Of a DNA stretch of 29,563 nucleotides, positions 1 to 8,578 are shown in pieces. The stretch's first letter is position 1, and every line of letters begins with the position of its first letter. The notes below the pieces were generated by a model that worked only from the letters and a program-made list of their open reading frames with translations, had not been told where the DNA came from and did no database searches. Source of the DNA: a virus; IMG/VR virus record IMGVR_UViG_3300021378_000106, positions 1-29,563 of that record; one strand, 5' to 3'. The position numbers were made by a program, and so were the translations under genes.

Positions 1-71
1 TTACTTAATTGTAGCGGCTTTTTTATTATAGAATTTTTAAGGTGTGGTAGCCTGTTTTGTTTAATTCTATT
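1..71. other. Noncoding A/T-rich stretch at the left edge
   Basis: This region lies downstream of the last gene in transcription order and is cut by the window edge. I found no start codon on the minus strand and no stable hairpin with a U-tract. The short GC patches (GTAGCGGC near 11-18 and GGTAGCC near 47-53) share a GTAGC core but pair poorly. It may be the leader of a further gene beyond the window. Confidence 0.3.
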
Positions 72-176
72 TTAATCGTAATTTTTAAACATTAATAAAT
101 AAAGTAATGAGTTCCATTTACCCATTAGCCATATAAGAAATTGTTTAAACTTTGATTTTTTCTTTTCGTCAGTCAT
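72..176 (-). CDS. Putative 34-aa membrane microprotein overlapping the thioredoxin-like gene
   Basis: The ATG at 176-174 overlaps the TGA stop of the preceding gene in the classic ATGA arrangement, which is good evidence for a coupled start. The product has a short basic start (MTDEKKKSKFKQ), one hydrophobic stretch (FLIWLMGKWNSLLYLLMF) and the end KNYD followed by TAA. Such a protein could sit in or on the membrane. Its place after a membrane protein and an exported protein would suit a small lysis or envelope factor, but nothing beyond hydrophobicity supports that. The gene is short enough that chance cannot be excluded. Confidence 0.45.
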   Translation of the reverse strand: MTDEKKKSKFKQFLIWLMGKWNSLLYLLMFKNYD

Positions 177-502
177 AATTGTTTTTTTCTTTTGTTAAAT
201 ACTTCTATTGCTTTTTTTATTTCTTCTTCTGTAACATATAATTTAAGATTAATACCTGCTCTCCATTGAGCAATGCTTTTACCTTCATTCATCAATACTA
301 AAGTTGGTACAGAAATTACACTTCTTTGTATTGATTCAGGTTGATCTTCTAACCATGCAAATTGTATTTTAATATCTGCAAGTTTATTAACAGGTAAGTT
401 ATTATGTTTATTCCACTTTGCATTTATTTCAAGCAAAGTAAAATTTTGACTATAAGAGGTTAAACAGGTTAATAATAATATTAAAGTTATAATTTTTTTC
501 AT
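173..502 (-). CDS. Exported thioredoxin-fold protein without the CxxC site (109 aa)
   Basis: Residues 1-19 form a signal peptide: Lys-Lys, a leucine-rich core, then LTSYSQ, a cleavage style frequent in Flavobacteriia. The mature part resembles a short thioredoxin: LLEINAKWNKHN where a 'FWA-xWCxxC' strand-turn would be, then KIQFAWLED, then SVPTLVLMNEGKSIAQW at 64-80, which matches the cis-proline strand 'VPT-hydrophobic-hydrophobic-hydrophobic' and the following beta-turn. It ends in a C-terminal helix. The redox cysteines are missing; the only cysteine (residue 13) lies in the signal peptide. It is therefore probably not a disulphide oxidoreductase but a binding or folding factor in the periplasm. 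It ends in TGA overlapping the ATG of the 34-aa gene (ATGA). Confidence 0.7.
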   Translation of the reverse strand: MKKIITLILLLTCLTSYSQNFTLLEINAKWNKHNNLPVNKLADIKIQFAWLEDQPESIQRSVISVPTLVLMNEGKSIAQWRAGINLKLYVTEEEIKKAIEVFNKRKKQL

Positions 503-504
503 GG

Positions 505-783
505 TTATTTTTTTTCAATTATTTCATACAGCTTTTCATCTATTTTATCTAATTTATCACTATTTTCTTGAACCTTATCCTGAGTATTCATAATTGTTTC
601 TCGAACTAATTGATCTTTAAGATCGTATTCGGTCCTTGTAATAGTAGGCTTGGGCAATTCTTTGGCAAGTTCTATATCTTTTTGTAATGTAAAATATAAC
701 GTTGCTAAAGAAATAGCTCCTCCAATAACTATCCCTATTGTTTTTAAATCTAAGGTTACTTGTGTTTTTTCGCTTAAGTTCAT
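505..783 (-). CDS. Small membrane protein with coiled coil (92 aa), possible holin- or spanin-like
   Basis: Residues about 14-34 (LKTIGIVIGGAISLATLYFTL) are one clear transmembrane segment, preceded by a short polar N-terminus. After it come a polar ELPKPTITRTEYDLKDQ segment and a coiled coil (about 62-92: NTQDKVQENSDKLDKIDEKL). Single-span proteins with a soluble coiled coil occur among phage holins and spanin-like proteins, so a lysis role is conceivable. A virion or membrane adaptor role is equally possible. I believe I have seen similar N-termini in marine phage hypotheticals, which supports reality of the gene but not a function. It is ten bases behind the giant gene and two bases before the thioredoxin-like gene, so it is co-expressed late. 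Confidence 0.75.
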   Translation of the reverse strand: MNLSEKTQVTLDLKTIGIVIGGAISLATLYFTLQKDIELAKELPKPTITRTEYDLKDQLVRETIMNTQDKVQENSDKLDKIDEKLYEIIEKK

Positions 784-793
784 AAAGCTTTTA

Positions 794-3700
794 TTATTTT
801 AGTGAATCTTTTCTTTTTTTACTTTTGTTTAAAGCCTCTAAGGACATTATTTTATTAATCCTATCTTCTTCTTTAGTTAATTTATTTATTTGTTTTTTAC
901 TTAATTTATATTTATTAAATAGTATGGCAGTTTGTTCTTCCTTTTTAAGTTTTTTAAGATCATATCTTCGTAATTCATCTCCGCTTAAATCTCCTCTTTC
1001 TTCTTTTATTTTGTTTTCTTTTTTAATATTTTTTCTGCGTTCTTTTTCTTTTTCGTATTTTTCATCACCGCTAGGATCATTAGCGGATTGTTCTAATTGC
1101 CATTCAGGATATCCTAGTAATAAAAAAGGTTTATAAGCATCTTTAGTTTCTTCCTGTAGCATGTCGATTAAATTACTTGCTTTAGCAATAGCTCTGTCTA
1201 AAGGAACGTTAGTAAGAGCAGAAGTTAAATCCCCTACAGCTCTAACACCGGGTAACTTAAGCAAATCACCTTTAGAAACGCCTTCTTTATCAAACATAAA
1301 TCCTGCATTCCACTCAAAAGCATCAACACCTCTATAAATTTTACCAATTTTACTTCCTATGGGGGGAGAAATATTTGCTAAATTTTTAACAATATACTTG
1401 CTATAATTAGGCTTTTTCTTTTCAGATCTTTCTATAAGTGTTAATCCAATATCTTTTGCCGCAGAAACAACAGCCCCATACAGACCCATACCTCTTAATA
1501 AAGAGTTTGACATAGAATTAGCTACATTAATAGCTTTATCTTTTTTAGATGTATCCTCATTCTCATCATCATCAAATGCCATTGCAAATAAACCTTGTTG
1601 TAAAAATGAAAAAATTGCATTTTGCAAAAATCCATAATAAGCTATTTTAGCTAAGTTTTCTTTTCTACTGCCACGTCCATTTTTAAGGTCTAGAATAGCT
1701 TTTTTTATTATTCTAGCATATTGTTGAGGAGTGTTAGCAAAAGCTAATATATAGCGCCCTATTGGCTGAGACTGTTCTTTACTAATTTTATCAGGTCTAC
1801 TTGATTGCTGAGATTCTTGAGCTATCTCTGTAAATTCCAGCATTGCCTGTTTTTTAGCATCAGCGGGTTTTACACCTTGTTTTATTAATGCGTCGTATTT
1901 AGTTCTATAAAAAGAAGCTCCTCCAAAAGATATCGCAAGCGAATCAGCATATTTAGTAGGGGCAAACCCAGCTTTTAGTAATTTTGCAATAACCCCCTGC
2001 ATTCCTTGAGTAGCAGCTACATTAGCTAAGTCAGCTTCGTTAACATTAAGTTTTAATCCATCACGTCTATCAACTAAAAAGTCACTATTCCAAAGCATAA
2101 CAAAATCTGACCAAAATTGCTTTTGATTTGCAAATGCTTTACCTGCCGCAAAAATATTATTTTCTCTAAAGTTAAGAAAGTTAGTTGCAGAAATCAATTG
2201 AAGCACAGCAGATCTTGAATTAAGGAACATAATATTACCAACAGAATTAGTAAGAAAATCACTCCAAGCATTAGTTTCCTCCATTCCTTTGTCAACTTTA
2301 GAAATTCTATTTCTACCTGTTTCCATACGTGTTAATGAATTTTTTAACGCGCTTACATATTTATTTCCAAAGGCTACCTGTAATTTATTTAAGTTTTCAG
2401 GAGAAAATATTACATCAACATTATTTTTCCATACTGTAAGTAATTCTTTTCTTCCAGTATTATTTAATGCGCTCATTAAATCAGTAGTAATAGTTCCTCC
2501 TGCCCAATTGTTTTTTGGCTTAGTATCTTCCCCTGTGTTTAATCTAGATAATTCTTGAGCAAACAATCTAAGCTCAGGATTTTCTAAAATTTCGTTTAAC
2601 ATTATTTTTTTATTCTCTTCCTTAAGATTAGGAATTTCCATACCCTTTTGATCCCACATATAAACTCTTACTGCATTTTCTTTTGTAAATGGACTTTGAA
2701 TTATATCTCCATTTTCGTTTTCATAAGTAATTTGTTCTTTAAGATCATCAGGAATTATATTAAGATCTTCTTTTAATCTTTTATATTCTCTTCCAATTTT
2801 ATTACGAGCCATTTCTAACCCGGTCATAGCTTTAGCGTATGGATTTAATAAATTCTTTTTGTAAAAATTCATCATTTGTTCCCCTTTTTTACCTTTAGGT
2901 AAGGTTTTGTATAATAATCCTACAAAATCTTCTGCTGAAGGAGGTATAAAAATATCAAGTTTACCTATTCTAGAACCTATTTTTTGAGCTTCAGAAGCAT
3001 CAAATGTTTCAAATGATTCTATACCGGTTTTATATTCTAAAAATTTATTAAACATGACATTCATTTTCTTTTCTATGCCTCTGCCATTGCTATACACATC
3101 TGGATTAAATTGTTGTTTTTTAGATTCCATTAAAACATTTTTTCCAGCCGCAAGATCTTTAACTGTCATAGGATCTAACCCAATTTGAGGAGATCTACTT
3201 AGCTCATTTGAAATCATTTTATTAGTAAGTCTTAATATACTTAATAAAGTTTGAGCTTCTTTACTTTTTGGTTTTGCTACTAATTTAGGCTTGCCATCTA
3301 CTATTTTGCCACCTATTGATTTTAATAGTTCCTCATAAGCCTTTTTAGGTGTACTTGCATCACGGTTACCAGTACCTGTAGTTTTTCTAACTATATTATC
3401 ATAACTAAAATCTTGCAAGTTTCTACCTACACCCGTTGCTTTACCTTGATATCTTCCGGGCCTACCATTAGCATATCTGTAATCAGCATTTGATAAAGTT
3501 GGTAATATTCTAAAAAATGTTCTTAAAATACTTTGGTTAGCTACCCTTTCAAATTTAATTCCTTTATCGGTTAATTCTTTTTCGTAAGCTTCTGCATCGC
3601 CGTTTGAATCGTCTTTTCTAACTTCTTTCATTTTACCATCTTCAAAAACTTTAAAAACACCGTATTCTTTAGTTATTTGTTCAAAAGCTCTAGGATATTG

Positions 3701-6700
3701 TTGTGCGTTTAAATTAGGAGACCGAGATATTCTTTTGTCAAATATTGCCGCGGGAAGACCAAACATTTCGCCCATTACTTCAGCTGTAAATCCGGGTAAT
3801 TTTTTAAAGTTTTCCAAAGGAGAATTACCTTCATTTTCTTCCCAAAATTTAATTGCTGCCTCCATTGCTTGCTCATATCTAGTATCACTAGCTAATATAG
3901 AGGATATTTTAACTTTACCTAAAGGATCAATTATAGTTTTTCCATTAACTTTGACGTCAGTATCTTCAGTTGCCATATTAACTAAAGCATCTTCCCCTTT
4001 AGTTATACCATCTTGCTCAACACCTAATCTTTTTGCTAAATTTCTTACACGAAGACCTCCTCTTTGAAATATTATATCTTCTAAATCATTTGTTATAGTT
4101 TCGCCTTCTCTATTAACTGTTTTAGGTTTAAACTCGTTAATAACCATAGTTAGCATATCCGATTCCATTGATGCTTTAAAAAAGTCTCTGCTTATAGCCT
4201 CTTTAGCTTCAGCGGGTATTTTATCATAAAATAACTTAGTGAATATAGTATTAGCCTTTCCCAAGGGAATTTTTAAATCTTCCGCTATTTCTTTTTCTAG
4301 TCTTATTAATTCAACAGGTTTAGGAGATCTAGGCGGGTTTGCCTCTATTTTAGCTTTTGCTTCAGCTTGTTTAGTTCTAGATAATTTTTTTTCATCTTTA
4401 GGTATTTTGTCTAAAGCTTCTTGTTTAAGTTTTTTATCTCTAGCCTTGCTCTCGTCAACAAGCTTTTTTGCTTTAGCAACTTTAATTTCAATAGGGGCTT
4501 TTTCTTTAGTCTCTAATGAATATCTTCTAGTAGATTTATCCTTTTTTTCTCTTTTTATTTTGGGTAAGTCAGAAACGGGTTTAATTTCTCCGCCTGACTG
4601 AGCTCTAGCCTCGGCTTCATCCAAAATTTCTAAAGCTTTTCCAACTCTGGTCTCTAAAGCGGGGTTGTCAGGATCATTGTTGTAGGCGTCTAAAGCATCG
4701 TTGTATCTGTCAGTAGCCTCTTCTACTGTTAATTTTAAAGAAGCCTTAGGTTCTTTTTTTCTTTTCTCAACTTTTTTCTTAGAAGTTTCAGGTTCTTTTG
4801 CCCGCTCAATCTTTCTTAGCTCATCAATTTTATCTTGGATATTTGCTTCATTAATCATCTGTGTACCAGGATCTATAGTGCCATCTTGCATATAAATTTC
4901 TTCCTGTTGCATCAGTAATGATCTCATTTCAGGCGAAGCATTTTTCATAGATTCTTTAACGCCTTTTAGTTTATTCACAATTCTTTGGTCAACCTTAGAA
5001 ATATCTATTTTCTCTATAGTTTCTTTAGCTTTAGCTATATCTATAGACCCATCTTTTATTCCTTTAGCTAATTTAATAGCAAAAGCAGCAAAATCATCTG
5101 TTCCTCTAAAATCATAATCATAAACATCTTTACCAACTGCATCTTGGACCATTTGGGCCATCATACCATTTAATGGCAAATTATTTGACGATGTTAAGTC
5201 AATACGTTTTTCATTTACCATTTCTAAAAATTCCATGAAGGCTTCTTCAGATACACCCACTAAATTGTAGTTGGGGTCATTTTCATAATTTTGCATTGCA
5301 TCTTCCATTCTAGCCGAAAGAGAAGAATTATTTACTTTTAGCCATTCTCTTATTTGGTAGCCTAGCTCATATAATTGACGCCCTTTACCTCCTTCAAAAA
5401 TTAAACCTACGGTTCCATGCGCAATTTCGTGTTCCTGTACAAATTGTTTGTTATTTTCAGCTTCAGCTTCAATAACAACATAAGGAACAGTACTTCCGTC
5501 TTGAGTTGTTACACTTGCCCCAGCATTTCCCCTTTCTATAGAAGTTATAACTTCTTCTTTTGTGGATTCAGTCAAGTCAGGTCTTTCGTCCATGTAGTCC
5601 ATAGCCTCTTCTTTGGTTCCAAAAACTTGAAGGTTTGGGTTTATTTTTTTATTCTGCTTAACTCTTTTCCAAGACTGATCTATATTGTATTGTTTAGTAG
5701 CTTCTAATACTACTTCGTTATTTTTTGTAGAATATATTTTGCCAGAGTTTTCTCTCTCAAGTTTAGCTCTAGCTTTTTTTATGTAATTATTATAAGTTAT
5801 AGGGTTAGACACTTCCATAAGAGCAAATTCATTTCTAAATCCAGAACCTATATATAATTCTTGTGCTGCTTTAACTGATGCAAATTTTTGTATTTTATCG
5901 TTTATTATACTTTGATCAACGCCTTTGGTATTAGATAAAATAGCAATTTCTCTTTTTAATGTAGAAGCTATTGTTTGTAATTTTGCAAAACTTTCTGATC
6001 CTCTTTGTGTTATTCCGTTTAAAGGTTTTTGTAAAATTTCAACAGCTGCATCATTAGCTTGTTTTATAGCTTCATTTAATGATTGTTTTAAAGTTTTTTC
6101 TGCGACCTTAGCATTAAGAAGCACATCTCCCGTCAATCCTTTCATTTGTGACTGATGATTAGACAAGCTTTTCTTAGCAGCTAAAATAGCATCAGCATTT
6201 TTACTTAAAGTTTCTATTTCAGAATTATTAGCAAAAGCTCTAGCGTTAATGCCCTTAAAAAAAGGTAAACCAGAAAATACAAAACTAAATCCAGTACTAG
6301 AAACGGCTACATGCTTTATGTTTTCTAAAGGATCATTACCATAAATAGCGTTTTCAGCAAAGTTAGTTGCAATTTCTCCTACGTTTTCTAATAGCACATC
6401 GTTTACTACGTCTTTATATTGTGACTTTACAAAGTCTTTAACCCCTAAAGCATATTGCTGAGCCCCATCTACACCAAACTTTTCGCTCGAAAAAAATTGT
6501 TTTTTTGCTTTTCTTAATATAGGAATAGTAGTCAATTGTGTAGGTATGGCATTAGCTAATCCTATTCCGGCCATAGTTAAAAATTGATTTACTCTTTTGG
6601 TATCTCTACCCATTAATGCGTCTTTAAAAGCCATTTCCATACCAGCTTGCCCGCCCGTATACACCCCAACGGTTAAAGCACCGTAACCACCAGTTGCCAT

Positions 6701-8560
6701 CATAGCCATAATAACGGGCGCTTGAGCGGAAACCTCTTGTAAAAAGAACTTACCAAAATTTTCAGGAGAGCTAAATCCCTCATCTACACTAACATCTCTA
6801 ACGTAACCTCTTTTACTTACATCTTTAGCTTTTGAATATCTGTTAGCTATAGCGTCAACACTTTTCATAGAAGTATCGTATATGTCCGCAACAGAAGGAG
6901 CGGCTTCGCCCATATTAGCTGCTGCTGCAGCCCCTCCAATTATAGATGCAACACCAGTACCTAGTGCAGTAACTGCATATCCCGTTCCCGTAATTATATC
7001 TGAAACACCCCAACCAAAAGTACTAAATGCTTTTTCAGCAAGACTATAGTTAAGTGCATTAGCTCTAGATATAGCCAAGGCTTCGGGCATTTTATCTGCT
7101 ATAGTTGCATTATTAGCTACCGTATCGCTATAAGTTTTATACGTAGCATTGTAATTAACCTGCATGCTCTTTAGCTGATCATAATTAGCTTGAGTTATAG
7201 GTATATCGTTCCAAGTACCAATAGTTTCTTCCCCCACTTCTCCCCATTGTATACCATCTATAATAATAGGTTTGCTGGGATCTTCTTTAAAAGAATTTAG
7301 TTTATTAAGATCTTTGGCCATGCTATCTAAATCAATTTCTAAAGATTCAGTTAGCAAGGTATTGTCTTGAAAATCAGTAACTAATTTGCTGTTTTTTAAA
7401 TTTTGAAAAACAGTAAACTCATCTCTAAGCTGTGGATATTGAGATAAAAACGTTTCTCTTTTTTGCCCTATTAAATTTAAGCGCTCAGCCGCAACCATTT
7501 TTGCATAGATGTCAGCTTTAGCTTGGTCTTCAGCGTCTTGGTAAGACTTAAAGGAATTTTTAAGAAGAAGCTTTTCTGTAGTTTCTTTTATTTCTTTCTC
7601 GTAAGGCTGAACAATTAATTCCATAGTTTCACCTTTACCTTTTCTTATTGTTTCTGTTTTAGGAGCAAACATACTTTCTAATGTACCTAAAGATTTTTCA
7701 GCTTCTTTATTTGTGACTTGGAATTCTTTTATTAAAGGAGACTCAGCAAAATTTTCTGCTTTAACCCTTAAAGTAGCAGCATCTTGAAGGTTCATAGTAT
7801 TAGCTATAAAATCCGCAAATTCTTTTCCTTTTCCTTTAGATTTTTTAGTAGTCCCTGATCTATCTGATAACGTTTCTAATTCAAAAGTTGTTTTTTCTTT
7901 TGTTTCTGGATTAATATGTGTTACTATAGTACTGAACTTAGGGTTGTCATACTTGCCCCCACGATTACCTGAATCTACAGTATATTCATCTAAGCTTTTG
8001 AATTGCGTTTCTAAAGCTCTAATTGCAGTGTCTCCATAACCATTAAAGGTTTCTTCCCAAACATCCGCATTAACTATTTCTCTACCAGGCTTTTCTTTAT
8101 CTTTAAAGTTTGATATAACTATCTGATCTAATTCGCCCCCTTGTGTGGTAGCATCTTTAGGCAAAGTCTGAGCTTCTGTTCCAAACTTTTTAGCATATTC
8201 ATCAAAAGATTCAGGATAATTTCCTGTGCCTGCATATTGTTCTAAATATTTATCCTCGTATACGGTAGTGCCGCTTTTAAACTTAATGTATCGTAATCCC
8301 GAAAAACCATCTTCCGATATTAATTCCGTATCTTGTGCTGGTGGTATTTCCGATACTACATCCGCACTCTTTGCAGCATCTGGGAGAAAACCCGGTTTTC
8401 CTATAATACTATTTTGTTCTTCAGCAATAGTAGCTTCCTCTGTTTTTGGATCCTGTACTAGTTCTACAGTATCTTCTGAGCTTAGTGTAGCTAAATATTC
8501 GTTTGCTTCTTCTTGCGACTCAAACTCGTTTAGTATTCCGTTTATTAAGTACTTAACCAT
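794..8560 (-). CDS. Giant internal virion / polyvalent protein with HExxH metallopeptidase motif (2588 aa)
   Basis: This is the largest protein here and third in the ejection-protein order, in the place of T7 gp16 but twice as long. Visible parts: an N-terminal VKYLINGILNEFES hairpin; several Gly/Ala-rich hydrophobic segments at about 515-770, likely to enter membranes; a peptidase-like region with EHEIAHGTV (HExxH at 1044-1048) and, some 60 residues on, SEEAFMEFLE (1104-1113) that could supply the third zinc ligand; a Lys/Glu-rich linker at about 1250-1415; a helical region to about 2100; and a C-terminal region with QPIGRYILAFANTPQQYAR (2265-2283), which I recognise from giant proteins of marine phages. 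It fits the polyvalent proteins that enter cells with phage DNA. Peptidase activity is inferred. No DxDGD RNA polymerase motif was found. Confidence 0.85.
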   Translation of the reverse strand: MVKYLINGILNEFESQEEANEYLATLSSEDTVELVQDPKTEEATIAEEQNSIIGKPGFLPDAAKSADVVSEIPPAQDTELISEDGFSGLRYIKFKSGTTVYEDKYLEQYAGTGNYPESFDEYAKKFGTEAQTLPKDATTQGGELDQIVISNFKDKEKPGREIVNADVWEETFNGYGDTAIRALETQFKSLDEYTVDSGNRGGKYDNPKFSTIVTHINPETKEKTTFELETLSDRSGTTKKSKGKGKEFADFIANTMNLQDAATLRVKAENFAESPLIKEFQVTNKEAEKSLGTLESMFAPKTETIRKGKGETMELIVQPYEKEIKETTEKLLLKNSFKSYQDAEDQAKADIYAKMVAAERLNLIGQKRETFLSQYPQLRDEFTVFQNLKNSKLVTDFQDNTLLTESLEIDLDSMAKDLNKLNSFKEDPSKPIIIDGIQWGEVGEETIGTWNDIPITQANYDQLKSMQVNYNATYKTYSDTVANNATIADKMPEALAISRANALNYSLAEKAFSTFGWGVSDIITGTGYAVTALGTGVASIIGGAAAAANMGEAAPSVADIYDTSMKSVDAIANRYSKAKDVSKRGYVRDVSVDEGFSSPENFGKFFLQEVSAQAPVIMAMMATGGYGALTVGVYTGGQAGMEMAFKDALMGRDTKRVNQFLTMAGIGLANAIPTQLTTIPILRKAKKQFFSSEKFGVDGAQQYALGVKDFVKSQYKDVVNDVLLENVGEIATNFAENAIYGNDPLENIKHVAVSSTGFSFVFSGLPFFKGINARAFANNSEIETLSKNADAILAAKKSLSNHQSQMKGLTGDVLLNAKVAEKTLKQSLNEAIKQANDAAVEILQKPLNGITQRGSESFAKLQTIASTLKREIAILSNTKGVDQSIINDKIQKFASVKAAQELYIGSGFRNEFALMEVSNPITYNNYIKKARAKLERENSGKIYSTKNNEVVLEATKQYNIDQSWKRVKQNKKINPNLQVFGTKEEAMDYMDERPDLTESTKEEVITSIERGNAGASVTTQDGSTVPYVVIEAEAENNKQFVQEHEIAHGTVGLIFEGGKGRQLYELGYQIREWLKVNNSSLSARMEDAMQNYENDPNYNLVGVSEEAFMEFLEMVNEKRIDLTSSNNLPLNGMMAQMVQDAVGKDVYDYDFRGTDDFAAFAIKLAKGIKDGSIDIAKAKETIEKIDISKVDQRIVNKLKGVKESMKNASPEMRSLLMQQEEIYMQDGTIDPGTQMINEANIQDKIDELRKIERAKEPETSKKKVEKRKKEPKASLKLTVEEATDRYNDALDAYNNDPDNPALETRVGKALEILDEAEARAQSGGEIKPVSDLPKIKREKKDKSTRRYSLETKEKAPIEIKVAKAKKLVDESKARDKKLKQEALDKIPKDEKKLSRTKQAEAKAKIEANPPRSPKPVELIRLEKEIAEDLKIPLGKANTIFTKLFYDKIPAEAKEAISRDFFKASMESDMLTMVINEFKPKTVNREGETITNDLEDIIFQRGGLRVRNLAKRLGVEQDGITKGEDALVNMATEDTDVKVNGKTIIDPLGKVKISSILASDTRYEQAMEAAIKFWEENEGNSPLENFKKLPGFTAEVMGEMFGLPAAIFDKRISRSPNLNAQQYPRAFEQITKEYGVFKVFEDGKMKEVRKDDSNGDAEAYEKELTDKGIKFERVANQSILRTFFRILPTLSNADYRYANGRPGRYQGKATGVGRNLQDFSYDNIVRKTTGTGNRDASTPKKAYEELLKSIGGKIVDGKPKLVAKPKSKEAQTLLSILRLTNKMISNELSRSPQIGLDPMTVKDLAAGKNVLMESKKQQFNPDVYSNGRGIEKKMNVMFNKFLEYKTGIESFETFDASEAQKIGSRIGKLDIFIPPSAEDFVGLLYKTLPKGKKGEQMMNFYKKNLLNPYAKAMTGLEMARNKIGREYKRLKEDLNIIPDDLKEQITYENENGDIIQSPFTKENAVRVYMWDQKGMEIPNLKEENKKIMLNEILENPELRLFAQELSRLNTGEDTKPKNNWAGGTITTDLMSALNNTGRKELLTVWKNNVDVIFSPENLNKLQVAFGNKYVSALKNSLTRMETGRNRISKVDKGMEETNAWSDFLTNSVGNIMFLNSRSAVLQLISATNFLNFRENNIFAAGKAFANQKQFWSDFVMLWNSDFLVDRRDGLKLNVNEADLANVAATQGMQGVIAKLLKAGFAPTKYADSLAISFGGASFYRTKYDALIKQGVKPADAKKQAMLEFTEIAQESQQSSRPDKISKEQSQPIGRYILAFANTPQQYARIIKKAILDLKNGRGSRKENLAKIAYYGFLQNAIFSFLQQGLFAMAFDDDENEDTSKKDKAINVANSMSNSLLRGMGLYGAVVSAAKDIGLTLIERSEKKKPNYSKYIVKNLANISPPIGSKIGKIYRGVDAFEWNAGFMFDKEGVSKGDLLKLPGVRAVGDLTSALTNVPLDRAIAKASNLIDMLQEETKDAYKPFLLLGYPEWQLEQSANDPSGDEKYEKEKERRKNIKKENKIKEERGDLSGDELRRYDLKKLKKEEQTAILFNKYKLSKKQINKLTKEEDRINKIMSLEALNKSKKRKDSLK

Positions 8561-8578
8561 GTTTTTAATTTAATTGTT
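8561..8578 (-). promoter_or_regulatory. Leader of the giant gene with repeated 14-mer
   Basis: The minus-strand ACAATTAAATTAAA (8577-8564) lies three bases from the ATG at 8560. It is identical to the 14-mer in the leader of the gene starting at 29495, and nearly identical to that at 11288. It may be an A-rich ribosome recruitment element, as used by Bacteroidetes instead of a Shine-Dalgarno. Confidence 0.45.

Noticed and set aside
4239-4601. Plus-strand reading frames of 60-120 codons, such as this one, opposite the large genes
   Set aside because: They are antisense shadows: hydrophobic Ser/Phe/Leu-rich products complementary to Lys/Glu-rich coding, with no leaders or conserved features.
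794-8560. Virion RNA polymerase in the giant protein
   Set aside because: No DxDGD-type catalytic motif; DYDF and similar strings occur in unrelated helical context.
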